This document shows, piece after piece, positions 32,871-43,785 of a stretch of 64,000 nt of DNA (its first letter is position 1; every line of letters begins with the position of its first letter). Under the pieces are notes generated by a model. The model searched no databases and was not told the DNA's origin. It saw nothing but the letters and a program-made list of their open reading frames with translations. The position numbers and the translations under genes are program-made. The stretch is from contig CM062381.1 of the NCBI GenBank assembly GCA_031310005.1, positions 1,240,001 through 1,304,000 on the forward strand, read 5' to 3'. Origin of the DNA: Dactylellina haptotyla (Eukaryota > Ascomycota > Orbiliomycetes > Orbiliales > Orbiliaceae).

Positions 32871-35800
32871 TTTGCTCAAGGTTTATTCGCGCCCAGTGAT
32901 AGAAACTAGTAGGTATTTTAGAATGAAGAAGTAACACTGGGTTGATTTGATATTTTCTCATTTTCAATAGATAGAATCGCACTCTTTTATATTACCATTC
33001 TAAAACCTCCAGAGGGTTTAAGAACAAAAATTTCAACCAAAAATATCGAACCGCGTGAAGAGCTCCAAGTAAGCTACTAAGCCAAAAGGCAGCGGTGGAG
33101 AAGAAGAAATTGCGATAAAACATATTTCCGGGGATATTGAACTGAGTTGCATTCGACATGTAGAATATAGAAATTTAGTACCTGATCTTATAGAGATCGA
33201 CAGCAAACACTCAGCTGTCCATGGGCGAGCTAACCGAAAAGGAGATCCACATCTTGCGAACCACAAAAATTACTCCATCCAATATCTGCAAAAACCCATT
33301 AATCTGCAATACCTAGCCATTAAAGAAATAAAAATAATCACTTATATGGTAAGATACATCTGCAGAGAGCCGAGATTTGCTGGGAAGAGGTAGGGAGTAT
33401 TTAATATATAAACCGGTTACTAATACATTGCTGCCGCCCGTACTCAAAGAATATACTCAATTCGGATCTAGGATCTTAGAAGATTTTGACCTACAAAATA
33501 TTTATCAAAAAAACTTGGTCTGAAATTTTCCGGTTGGCGGCGGTGATATGCTAACGCTTTCCTAAGTGCAGAAAAGTCTTTAGACGTAAACACGCATCTA
33601 ACTCGTCGGTGGGTTTATATGAGACCTTGGCTCCCCAGGCCCCACACAACTATATTCGCGTTGTTATATACTGTAATAAACTGAAGACGTTACATCATTT
33701 TATCACTACTGGGGTCATTTGCAACGTATCATAGCCGAGGCATAGCCTTGGACTCATATCGTTGTATTGTTTTTATTTATTAGATTCTTGCTTTGATGGT
33801 GGGTTTTTCGCAGGCATCCAATGACTTTTCTGGCGCTGCAGGGGCTTAAGATCCATCCATCCGACGATCCCAAGGTAAATTATACCCCGTAACCTAAATA
33901 CAGCGCATTTCAGCGATGTCGCACTGAAAATTAGTCACAATATATTTATTATTTTGTCCCAAGAGTGCTCTATCCGCCTTTCCTTAACTTTATTAGGTCC
34001 TTCTCCGACCTTGGCAATGGCAAGGGAGCAATGAGACTTTGTCACCTTAAGAAGGGCGACCCATTTGCCAGATATGTTTGGCTTCTAATTTCCGGAGATC
34101 GCCTCCGATTATATATGAATCTTTTGATATTATATATATTTTGATATTATAATACATATATGCCTACACTGCCAACCCAAACAATGCATTTTAATGACTG
34201 AAAACCCCTCGAACCGGGTTGTTTGGTTTTCTTCCGGGTGCTCAGTTGCTCTAGTGCACGTGGGACTTATCTGCGCATGGGGTAGCTTCACCTCATCATT
34301 CTTTTAACCAACTACAATGCTCTGCTTCAACGGCGAGTCAAAGTCCATAGTATCACTAAACTTTAAAAACTCAGGATGTCCTTGTTTGTTTTTCTAGACA
34401 CGAGGTAGAAACGTGGCTGCAAGGCATCCAATACTGTTCACAAAATTCTTTGAATACGGACGTATATTGATGATATTCAACAGATTATTACAATTTAACT
34501 TCCGAGCGCCGATATCGCTCCTCTCGTAATACGTCGCCTGAGTCTCGACAACCGCAACACCAGTAGACACCAAGACATGTGGCATATTTTGCGTTGGCCT
34601 GCTCGAATAAGCTGCGGAACCATCTATGTAGTTGTGCGACATTCCGCAGTTGGGTGTCATAGAGAGTTACACTAACCAAAGACCCTGACTACCGCTCTTA
34701 GCCAATAGTGAGACTATCAAATTTGGAAATAACGTTGTTAAACGAGGCAACTCGCGTAGATGATCATAAAACCAGAACTACGAACGCGAAATAGCACAGC
34801 CGCTAGCCTTGCACTTAATAGAAACTGGTATCACCTAACGTTTTCGACACCAAATATCAATGTTAAAACGATTTCGTTAGATTTTGTAGAATCCATATAA
34901 AGATATGTGAAAAGAAGAATATCAACCAAAATATTCAAACCCACGTCAAATTTTAGGAGTTCTCAAACAGAATCTACCTTATACAACCGGATTGCAAGTT
35001 TCACAATATATATCCGCGATAAAGCAGGTATCTGATCAAATCGATATTTTCGTCAAGAGGACATTTTATGCAATCTCATGAGCCCCATGACTAGATACTC
35101 CATATATCGTGTGACTTCTCGTAGAACCTTGCTTCGTAATCCGTAATGTGATCTATGGCTGTTAAAATGACACCGAAAGTGACTTAATGTGACCCCCACT
35201 TCCTAGAAGCTATTAGCTGTCCCATTCTTGCAAACACGGTCTCGTCACGGCCTGCTGAATGGGCAGGTATATTCCATATGTGGGTAGGAATCTTGGTGTC
35301 TCAGAATTCAGCCTTACCGCTAGAAATCGAAGTTTCTAAATAGATCGAATGTTACACGCAATACTCAGAACTCAGCAGGCGGTTAAGTTAAACTTTATAA
35401 CGGTTTATACGTCCTATAGCTGGCTAAAGTATTCAAGTCTGGATCGATTATCTAAGTAAATCATGGTGCAACTTTGTGGGTTCCTGGGAACCACTTTACA
35501 CCCCCCACTTAACTATCCAATTAGTAAAACTGGTGACCAGAGGCTACGAATGGCATAGATCCTTTGTAAACTAGTATTGAGCTCAAGTGCTTTCCAGAAA
35601 TCAATGCGAGAGATCTTCAAACCAGATTATGAGACACAAACAAGACCACGTATCTGAGGCGATATCCACGATTCAAATACTGTAGATTTCGCGGATGGAG
35701 AAAATATGTAACCGAAATGGTATTGTCAAGGAAGGCAATGAAAAAATTATAAAAGCACAGTCCTGCGATAGCGAGTTGAGTCCGGATACATTCATTGAAG

Positions 35801-35953
35801 TTCAAAAAAAGACTTTACACGCCTCTTGGGACTTGCTAGTTCAACTTCAATTTTGCCACTGCTTGTTTGCCCCTGCCGCGACGGCATCAAAGTATTTTCA
35901 ACCTCATTGCTATCCAAGATATTAATTTCAGGCCATTGAGTTGATATTCTGTT
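32871..35953. other. Longest internal gene-free region
   Basis: About 3.1 kb with no supportable gene. It contains an AT microsatellite-like stretch at about 34110-34160 with TTTGATATTATA repeated twice. Minus-strand frames at 33033-33266 and 34394-34679 have no recognisable features. Confidence 0.45.
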
Positions 35954-36871
35954 ATGGCTATGGTCGGCGGCGCACCCGGGGGGGGAGAGGACCCATGGGA
36001 CAGAGACAGAAACAGAAAATTACAACCCGGACACTACAATAGCAAAATTGACACCGGCGAGAAGATCCAAACTGGCCCCAATCGAAAGAAAAAGTCCAGG
36101 CAAGGTCAAGCCGGCGAAAAAAAGGAAACCAAACCGGGGTACGATAGCCTCAAAAGAAAGGCTTCCTACCTGAAGAATATCAAAGAACAAGACGACTTGT
36201 CAGATGCTGCCAACAATTGTCTCGAGCTACACCTTGGCAGTGACTACCGAAAGAATCCGAAGGGAAAGCACCGATTCTATAGCAGTCCTGTGAAAGACGC
36301 GAAAAAGTATGAGGATTATTATTGGGCGAAGAGTAGAGGCTTAGACGACAAAGAACAAGCTGCTTGGGACGGAACTATTGGGAAAGGCAAGAAGGCTACG
36401 GAAGGGAAAATTTCGAGATTTGGTCGTGAGTTCATGTCAGGTATGACGAAATTGATGAACGACGGTGTGGTCTATCCAGCGTTGAACCCCAGAGATGACA
36501 ATACGCCACGCGCCTCAAGTTCTCAACACCCAGCACCAGCTCCACCAGCTCAGCACCAACCCCAACAATTCGATTATACGTTTGACCAGGCCACATATGA
36601 GCTAATGCAATACGCTGAGGCTATGACTCAGGCTCCCTATGAGCCTCAGTATGGTTTGCGTGGCTACCAACCACCACCGGCCCACAGACCCGGCCCATCG
36701 ATGCCCAGTCAGCAATCTCGTGGTCGACATATCATCGTACCTATGGATGCGGATCCGGATGGCGAACTGTTCGATCCAGAAGACGAAGAAGATGAGGAAG
36801 AGGAAGTTGAATACGTGCCTGGATATCAAAAGAAGCCGTTCGACGAGGACTGGTTCAGTCGCTACAAATAG
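35954..36871 (+). CDS. Paralogue family member D, unknown function
   Basis: Intronless gene of 305 residues from the ATG at 35954. The N-terminal 75 residues are highly basic (Lys/Arg/Gly-rich). The family domain lies at about 84-168: DYYWAKSRGLDDKEQAAWDG at 121-140, then SRFGREFMSGMTKLMNDG and VVYPAL. A Pro/Gln/Ala-rich low-complexity region (175-250) and an acidic run (EDEEDEEEEVEY) follow. It lacks the long coiled coil of the members at 17254, 21804 and 25426. It lies about 620 bp upstream of the next member in the same direction and shares the YYW and LT/D..E signatures with it. The function is unknown. Confidence 0.75.
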   Translation: MAMVGGAPGGGEDPWDRDRNRKLQPGHYNSKIDTGEKIQTGPNRKKKSRQGQAGEKKETKPGYDSLKRKASYLKNIKEQDDLSDAANNCLELHLGSDYRKNPKGKHRFYSSPVKDAKKYEDYYWAKSRGLDDKEQAAWDGTIGKGKKATEGKISRFGREFMSGMTKLMNDGVVYPALNPRDDNTPRASSSQHPAPAPPAQHQPQQFDYTFDQATYELMQYAEAMTQAPYEPQYGLRGYQPPPAHRPGPSMPSQQSRGRHIIVPMDADPDGELFDPEDEEDEEEEVEYVPGYQKKPFDEDWFSRYK

Positions 36872-37493
36872 TTACCATGCGATCAGGGAGTACGAAAGAA
36901 TGATTTGATTATATGAGAGAGCCGATTATGTACGCTGCATGCAGAGAAGGCGATATTGATACTGATGCCTGTTTTCCTATACCTCATCCCCCCGCTCCTT
37001 ATCCTACTTATCTCCCGACTTTCCAAATTTGCGCTTCTTTTATCCAGATGAACTCTTATTAGTCTACATGACAGAATGAATAGCCCTTTTGCATCGACTT
37101 CCATGTAGTTAGAACTATCAAGACAATGGAAATTCTTTTTTTTTATTTTAAACAAAACGGTTGAAGCACACTAAAGTTCATGGGTAGACCAAAAGTTGGT
37201 TTTTATTTTCAGGTAGGTATTAGAACGTGTGAATGGTTGTAAAACAGTCGCTATATAGGCTTATTAAGCCCTAGGGGCGTATTCGTGTAGTTCTGCTGAT
37301 GAATAGGTTTGAAAAAACATGAACTCGGTGTGAACCCAGGATAGGGTAGAGACTAGCTCTGTTTGAATTTTTGCTATCATGGTTATCCACGACCATCACC
37401 CCATTCTAAGAATCTTCACGTTCATCAAGATATCTAAAGACCTCGATTTTGACGGATATCAAATATTCTTTACCTCCTTATCAAAAGACCGCG
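36872..37493. other. Intergenic region between two family members
   Basis: 622 bp between the tandem genes D and E. It holds a T-rich run around 37134-37150. No gene seen. Confidence 0.5.
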
Positions 37494-38165
37494 ATGCCAA
37501 AATCAAAGAAACCGCGCCCTTCCAAGCCCGAGAAAGAGCCCTCAAAGAAAGAATACAACAGCGCACAGCGAGTCCTTCAGTACGCCCAGAACGATGTCCC
37601 ACTTCAGTTAGCTGTCCGTGAAGTAGCGGTCGAGTCTCTCTGGCTTTCGCTCGGCTATGAAGAGGATCCTGATCGTTTATGGCTGAAACATTTCCCACGA
37701 ACTGCAGCTCAACTTCGAAAGCGTACCAAGGAGATTGCATACTACTGGGTTGTTGACGGAGAGCTAACCGAAGAAGAGCGACAAGCCTGGAACAAAACTG
37801 TTGGCGAGGCCGTGCCGAAGACTCTCTCACGCTGGAGTCGAGGATATTTGGAAACTCTCGCAGAAATGCTGGAAGATCGGAAAGTGATACCTATCTGGGT
37901 TAAACCTGAGTCTATGGGCTCTGTTCTTGGTTTAGGGTATGGCATCATGTGTCCCGAGTCCGGTCCGGGTCCCATTCGCCCGGCGCAGATCGTCGAATAC
38001 GATGCTCGTGATTATGCAAAATGCGGGGTCACTATCTTACGCGATCGAGAGGCCAGCTTTGTAACTCCTATTGCTGATGATTCCGCGATTGGCTTACCGG
38101 ACGACGATGAGACTGAGGAGGAGGAGAAGCAAACCGAGTTGGTATGGAGCCTCTTGATCAATTGA
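37494..38165 (+). CDS. Paralogue family member E, unknown function
   Basis: 223 residues from the ATG at 37494 (MPKSKKPRPSKPEKEPSK); a frame opening at 37449 begins with TTG. A basic N-terminus precedes the family domain at about 38-136: YYWVVDGELTEEERQAWNKT at 83-102, then SRWSRGYLETLAEMLEDRK and VIPIWV. The rest is about 85 residues with a short acidic C-terminus and no coiled coil. It is the shortest full member and follows member D in tandem. The function is unknown. Confidence 0.75.
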   Translation: MPKSKKPRPSKPEKEPSKKEYNSAQRVLQYAQNDVPLQLAVREVAVESLWLSLGYEEDPDRLWLKHFPRTAAQLRKRTKEIAYYWVVDGELTEEERQAWNKTVGEAVPKTLSRWSRGYLETLAEMLEDRKVIPIWVKPESMGSVLGLGYGIMCPESGPGPIRPAQIVEYDARDYAKCGVTILRDREASFVTPIADDSAIGLPDDDETEEEEKQTELVWSLLIN

Positions 38166-38677
38166 TAGAAGCGACCCAATGAGCTCTATTAGATTTGCTA
38201 ACTTACTATTGATCAAAAAGTCGGTTTCAAACCTGGATGAGTGCATTATGATGAGTGCCGGCTGAGTTCCCGAATAAAGGAGCCAAGACTTGCATTATCG
38301 AGGATGGAAGATCGTACGATACAGTCGAGGAGGAGATCCGACATGAATGCGTTACTACTAATGAGGACTAATATCTGTATTGAATTGCTGCCATGGACCG
38401 ACTATATTACCATCAGGTTCTCAATTTTTTTTTTTCAGCGATTATAAACTATTCTCAAAGTTCTTCGTCCAGAGTTTATGTCCGAGTTTGTATGCGTTTA
38501 TACGCCCGTATTTGGTCGTGTGGTAAATTTTGTGTTGATCGCGCTTTGGGTTCGTCACGTCTTCCCGCCAGATGCTCTACAGCTTCGTCTTCCTCTATCA
38601 AAAGCCCACCAAACGCCGCTGCCAAAATAAGAACCCCGCCGCCCTCTACCACCCATCGCCGCGGGTCCTTTATCGCC
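38166..38677. other. Intergenic region upstream of TAF9
   Basis: Contains a T run (38427-38435). The reading frame of TAF9 remains open upstream of its ATG from 38393, but the conserved part and the better start context support 38678. No other gene. Confidence 0.5.
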
Positions 38678-39421
38678 ATGGCGGACACGAACGGAAACGT
38701 CAATGGCGAAAGCTCGACACAGTCTACCCTTAAACCATCGCAAAGTACCGAGCCGCATATCGACACAGGAGCGTCGCGACGGCCACGAGATGCGCGCACA
38801 ATCCATCTGATGCTCGCATCCATGGGCGTTACAGCCTACCAAGAGAGGTACGTTACTGCAGTAGTCGCCGGGTCGTTCATACTTGAATGGTCGCTTTTTG
38901 AAAGCTATCAGCTAATCCGATGATGTGGAAGGGTACCCCTCGCGCTTATGGACATTGCCTACCGATACACATCATCCATTTTACAGGACGCCCTGCTCTA
39001 TTGGGACGCGGCCCACCCTGCGACGACAACTGGCCAACCAGCACCACAGGTTGCCATGTCGGATTTACGGATGGCGATAGCGGCGAAGGTGAACCATCAG
39101 TTCGTAACAGCACCCCCCAAGGAGTTCATGCTGGATATAGCGCAGGAGAGAAACAAAATTGCTCTCCCGCCTGTTAAGAAAGATTGGGGAATCCGACTCC
39201 CTCCCGAACAGTACTGTTTAACCGGCGTCAACTGGGAGCTTCTTGCTGAGCCACTTGACGACGGTGACGAAGAGGACGAAGAAGAGGACGAAGAAGCGAC
39301 GCCAAGAGAGAACGCAAGGAACGACCGAGACGAAGGTGATGAAGAGATGCCGGATGCTGTCGCGGATATGTTTGGAGAAAATGGAGACGGCGATCGAGAT
39401 CAAGATATGATGGGAATGTGA
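38678..39421 (+). CDS. TAF9: TFIID/SAGA subunit TAF9
   Basis: A histone-fold subunit shared by the general transcription factor TFIID and the SAGA coactivator, where it pairs with TAF6. Exons 38678-38847 and 38932-39421 (intron GTACGT) give 660 nt and 219 residues. The diagnostic block RPRDARTIHLMLASMGVTAY, then ERVPLALMDIAYRYT across the splice junction, is the TAF9 histone fold (about 36-110). The ending has the conserved LPPEQYCLTGVNWEL and then a highly acidic tail (Asp/Glu-rich from about residue 165). MDM12 lies downstream in the same direction. Confidence 0.95.
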
Positions 39422-39734
39422 AGAATATCAGATTGTTGGGACATCTCATCTACTATTTTTTGCGTTCAAAATTTATTCACATTCGGCGTTCGAGGGCTCA
39501 CAAGGCGATACCATATCCATTTTCTTCTCACTTTCTTCTTTCTGCATGTTGAAACCTACCGGGTATGTACCATAGATATCAATTTTCTTCTATCTTCTGT
39601 TGGCCATTCTACCTTTGCATCTTGGGCCTGTGCTGTCCTTATCAAGAGATGAGTTTCAACCGCGGAGTTTAGCGAAAAACATCCATGTCATCATTAAAAC
39701 CACACAACCAGCCTTTCAACTTTACACCTTCGAC
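39422..39734. promoter_or_regulatory. TAF9-MDM12 intergenic region and MDM12 leader
   Basis: 313 bp holding the TAF9 3' UTR and the promoter and leader of MDM12. The MDM12 frame is open from 39600 but begins with TTG there. Confidence 0.45.
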
Positions 39735-41105
39735 ATGGCCGTCGACATCAACTGGTCAGCGCTTACCACCGGTCCCGATGGCAAGGAATACGCAGACGCC
39801 CTCTGCGACTTCTTCCATGATAAATTCCAGCAAATTCCGTTCCCGAAATTCCTGCGATCCGTGAGCGTCGTTTCATTCAACTTGGGCACTGTCCCGCCTA
39901 AGATCGAAATTCAAGATATAACGGACCCGTACCCGGAGTTCTACGAGGATGCCTACGCAGAAGGCGACGATGAGGACGAGGAATTCGACAACGAGCTCTA
40001 TAACTCGCCGGAAGAAATATTGAAGCGAGTGCGGGAGAGGCGGCGGAGGGAACGGAGGGAAGGATCGTCTGATTTCGACGGCTCGTATCATGGCGATACC
40101 TCTAGGTCCGCGCCTGTTACATCGCTGCACACTCCGATAGCCACCCCGATGGGGCTTCAGCCGCCTCCGTATATAGATCACCGATACGCAGGATTTAGGC
40201 CGTCGTTCTCACCGGCGGTTGACCAATTCACATCACCTCCATTTCGTGGACCCGCATCCAACCTCCACTACTTCCACTCTGCTCTGTCTTCTGGGTTCAC
40301 GGGTGGCCTTACACCTCTCGCATCACTGCAGCAAGCTTCCGTCGAAACATTCCCGAATCAAACCCCCCTTTACTCTCGGAGTCGTCGACAGCAGCAAGCT
40401 CACTCGGGTCCTTCATCCGCCTCACCTTCTCAGTCACCCCCTTCAACGGCCGACTCGTCCAACATACCTTCACCCACTTCGCACAAAGGCCCTCCCCGTC
40501 TTACAATCTCATCAGATGATACCAACCATACAGACGGTACCCGCGAGCCTCCGCCCACCCCATTCTCAGATATCTCGATCTCCAGCCAACAGCAGCAACA
40601 TATTCACTCACCTCTAGAATCTCCCTCTCCGCCTCCAGAGTTACCCCATGCCCCACGTCTCCGACTCCGCGAACCTCGCGATTCAGATATGCAGATAATC
40701 GCACGGGTTCGGTACACCGGTGATATACGTATGGAGCTCACCGCTGAACTGCTCATAGACTATCCTGCTCCTTCTTTTGTCTCCCTTCCCGTCCGCCTGA
40801 CCATCACCGGAATGACATTCGATGGCACGGCTGTAATCGCGCATATCGGGAAACGCGCACATTTCTGTTTTGTGGATAACGAGCACGATCATAATGAGGC
40901 GCAGAATCCGGGGGGTATGAGTGCTGGGGACGGGATCGCGAGTATGTTGAAGGAGATAAGGATTGACAGTGAGATTGGCGAGAAGGGGAAAGGAAAACAG
41001 GTGTTGAAGAATGTTGGTAAAGTGAAGGACTTTGTGCTAGATCGAGTGCGCAGGATATTAGAGGATGAGTTTGTATTCCCTAGCAGCTGGACCTTCTTGC
41101 TGTAA
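39735..41105 (+). CDS. MDM12: ERMES component MDM12
   Basis: A subunit of the ER-mitochondria encounter structure, which tethers the two organelles and transfers phospholipids. It is intronless here, 456 residues from the ATG at 39735 (MAVDINWSALTTGPDG), the usual MDM12 start. The SMP lipid-binding domain is split. Its first half (about 1-85) contains DFFHDKFQQIPFPKFLRSV and FNLGTVPPKIEIQDITDPYP. A long Ser/Pro/Gln-rich insert (about 120-310), usual in filamentous fungi, is followed by the second half (about 315-456), with RYTGDIRMELTAELLIDYPA and the ending EDEFVFPSSWTFLL. Family assignment is certain. Confidence 0.95.
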   Translation: MAVDINWSALTTGPDGKEYADALCDFFHDKFQQIPFPKFLRSVSVVSFNLGTVPPKIEIQDITDPYPEFYEDAYAEGDDEDEEFDNELYNSPEEILKRVRERRRRERREGSSDFDGSYHGDTSRSAPVTSLHTPIATPMGLQPPPYIDHRYAGFRPSFSPAVDQFTSPPFRGPASNLHYFHSALSSGFTGGLTPLASLQQASVETFPNQTPLYSRSRRQQQAHSGPSSASPSQSPPSTADSSNIPSPTSHKGPPRLTISSDDTNHTDGTREPPPTPFSDISISSQQQQHIHSPLESPSPPPELPHAPRLRLREPRDSDMQIIARVRYTGDIRMELTAELLIDYPAPSFVSLPVRLTITGMTFDGTAVIAHIGKRAHFCFVDNEHDHNEAQNPGGMSAGDGIASMLKEIRIDSEIGEKGKGKQVLKNVGKVKDFVLDRVRRILEDEFVFPSSWTFLL

Positions 41106-41575
41106 TAGCTACGCGACCCAGACCATGTATATAAAACATCTAGCTAGAGATGTTCTTTTCGACGGCGTACGGGGATTGGTATTTGACATTCCGCTCTAAT
41201 AAATAATAATTTTATAGACGCGTTTTTTGGTTTGCTTGTCCCACCAATTGATGATTCCAATTACCGATATAGACACAAGAAAGAAATTCGACTACTAAAT
41301 ATACACAGGTACGAACGGAACAAAAACACACCAGAAAAGTATAGAAAAATGAAGAAGCTAGACGGTTATATAAAGCTTAATAGATGTGTAGATTCTTTTT
41401 TTTTTGTGGACCGCTGAATTATAAAGAGAAACCGGCGGTATGCGCAAGCCGGGTATTTCGCCAATGTCGCCATTTCCCTGTCATCATCATCAACCCCCTT
41501 CCTCCCTGTTTGATGCCCATGTCTTTTCGGATCTAATACTCGTATCATCCTCTTCCCCAGTAGTATATAGTGCGT
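41106..41575. other. Intergenic region between convergent genes
   Basis: The 3' flanks of MDM12 (plus) and SEC61-beta (minus). A T run lies at 41396-41404. No gene seen. Confidence 0.5.
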
Positions 41576-42023
41576 TTAACCGGTGAGTTTGCGAGAGATC
41601 TTGGCGATGACTAAATAGAGCAATATGTTAGCATGTATCGTCGAGATTCAGTGGATACGTAAAAACATACTGTGTAGCGCAACCACGCTGAAAATGAAAC
41701 CTAAGCTCAGCACAAGGACAACGACTGGGTCGACTTTCAGGCCGGGCGACTCGTCGGTGTAGAGTTCTATAATGAACTATTAGCTACGGCTTCCCAGAAT
41801 TCCTCATATATCCTCATATTGATAACGTACTCAACATAGTGCTGCTGCTACCGCCGGCACCGGCCGCTCTTGTGCTGGATGGACGGGCATTGGCTTGGGA
41901 GGCGGCTCTGTCGGCGGCGGCACGACGCTTAATGACGGTCTTTGGTCCACCGGGTGGTGCTGGGGAGGCACGACCGGTAGCGCTACCGGTTGGTGGGGAT
42001 TGTGGCTCGGGAGATGGAGAAGA
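41576..42023 (-). CDS. SBH1: Sec61 translocon beta subunit, first exon unresolved
   Basis: A tail-anchored subunit of the ER protein-conducting channel. Three exons are clear on the minus strand: 42023-41831, 41766-41671 and 41610-41576, adding up to 107 residues. The first part is Ser/Pro/Gly/Ala-rich with GGPKTVIKRRAAADRAASQ, followed by LKLYTDESPGLKVDPVVVLV and a hydrophobic segment (LSLGFIFSVVALH), ending in KISRKLTG. All are diagnostic of the family. An AG at 42025-42024 with a CTAAC branch point just upstream shows that at least one short exon with the start codon lies further upstream. I could not place it: candidates are the ATGs at about 42296 and 42333, but none has a good donor site. 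Confidence 0.9.
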
Positions 42024-43291
42024 CTATCGTGTAACAATCGTTCGCGTTAGTTATACTGGATATGACGGTGTGGTTTGGTCCCATGAATGACGAGGGGGTC
42101 CAAAGACGGTAACGGTGACAGTGGCGACTGGCTTATCGCATCCACTATCGAGCGAACGGAGGCACCAATGTAATAAAACAGACAAGGAATCAGACGAGTA
42201 TGACTCTTCTTCTCCTCGTTCCCATGTCTTATATGCCACAGTCGCCGTATCGCCTTCGTTCCTTGGTGCCCTCGCATGACCACCCTTCGACGTCATGGGG
42301 AAACAGCGGGAGCAGTGGTCGTACCATTGTGGTTTGTAGTAGTTAGAGTACGAAACGCGCCGTAAGCAATTGACTCGTTACGATGGGTCGACTTCCGGTT
42401 CTCGGTGACTTGTATCGAATGGGTGCGCTTTTGGAAATGCTGGGAGGATAGATTGGAAGTTGGCGGTGTTTCGATGTGGGTTGGAGGTTTGTTATTATGG
42501 GGATGTTTGAAAGGGTTAAGGACACCATACACCAGAAACCCGCGCGTGCGCCCCCCAGCCGAAGAGGCAATATTTCTGCACCGCCACACGCGGACACAAC
42601 GCATTTAATATTTAATATTTAATAGTTCACGGGATCGATTCGAAAATACTGGATTGGGTTGAAAACTAAATAGTCTCACATATCATATCTCATATATACA
42701 GAAGAAAATAATATTTCTATAGTAGTCCCGTACATAGAAAAGTTGTGGTGGCAATCGAATTGATGGGGACACTGGTTGTATCAAATCGCATTCATCGAAG
42801 TATAGGGTCTAGTCTTCGTTGACTGGAAAAGCGGACTAACGTGTCTCTCTGAACCAGGGTTGGACTTGGTTAATAATAATTACAATGAGTTCCTACTTCT
42901 TTCAACTATCTAGAATTAGCTCTCCTCTAGATCTAGAACCGCCTTCTAGCACTTTATATTGTTAATACAAATTTGTATATTTACATCCAGACATATGTTT
43001 CCCGTAGCGCCTTCTCGCCGGTGGATGGCCATGGATATTGATACACTAGAAGGGATTCCTGAAACTAGCTGGTTAATGCAACTATTTATGACGAAAAGGG
43101 TGCTGTGATATGTTATTTTGTACAACTCTATGATAGGATTATATACACAATGTTTCACTGAACTGATGAATCGGGGGATACAGAGCGTCAGAGAAATAGC
43201 TTGAGGGAGGAACATCTAGAAACCACTGGATTGAGACTCTTAACCTCAACGAGCAGGTATTCTCTCGCATTTGCCTCTAATACCCGAATTT
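42024..43291. other. Promoter/leader of SEC61-beta and 3' flank of CMC1
   Basis: Should contain the missing first exon of SEC61-beta within its first few hundred bases. A short TATTTAA triple repeat lies at about 42605-42623. No independent gene seen. Confidence 0.45.
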
Positions 43292-43785
43292 TCATCGTTT
43301 CTCCTTATTGCCTGCAGCAGCTTCGGCCTCCTCCCGTTCTTTCCGCCGTTTCGCCTTCTCTGCTTTCTCGATCCGCTTCTTGAACCACTCCTCCCTCGCA
43401 CGATCCTGTTCTTCTTGTGTAGCATTCAAAACCATGCAGCTATTCATTGCTTTCTGTTGTTCTCTACATTTCCAGACCATGCTGAAAGTCCGACCTCGCG
43501 CACAATCCGCGTAACCTGAAAGCGCGCCTATCACGTTAGCTATCCGGTTCTCCCAGATCTCTCAATTGGGCTCCTCAGAACACGCCATTGATGGCTCGTA
43601 TCCCGAGAGTAAAACATACGCCGAATCTCCTCCGCGCATATAGCCCTGACATTTGCGTAGTACTGCTCGCGGACCTGGCCCTCTTGGGCAGATGAGAGGG
43701 GTAACGGGTTGGCGGACGGTAGAGAGTATCGTTGCTGCGAGGCGTCCGGGACGGAGCCGGAAGGATTGACGACGGGTCGTGGCAT
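43292..43785 (-). CDS. CMC1: Cytochrome c oxidase assembly protein CMC1
   Basis: A twin CX9C protein of the intermembrane space, imported by the Mia40 pathway and needed for early COX1/copper steps of complex IV assembly. Exons 43785-43620 and 43515-43292 (intron GTATGT to TTTCAG) give 390 nt and 129 residues. With this splice the first cysteine pair reads C-AEEIRRYAD-C across the junction and the second reads C-REQQKAMNS-C, each spaced by nine residues, which strongly supports the chosen acceptor. A basic Lys/Glu/Arg tail follows. An alternative acceptor about 10 nt upstream would break the CX9C spacing. Confidence 0.9.
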
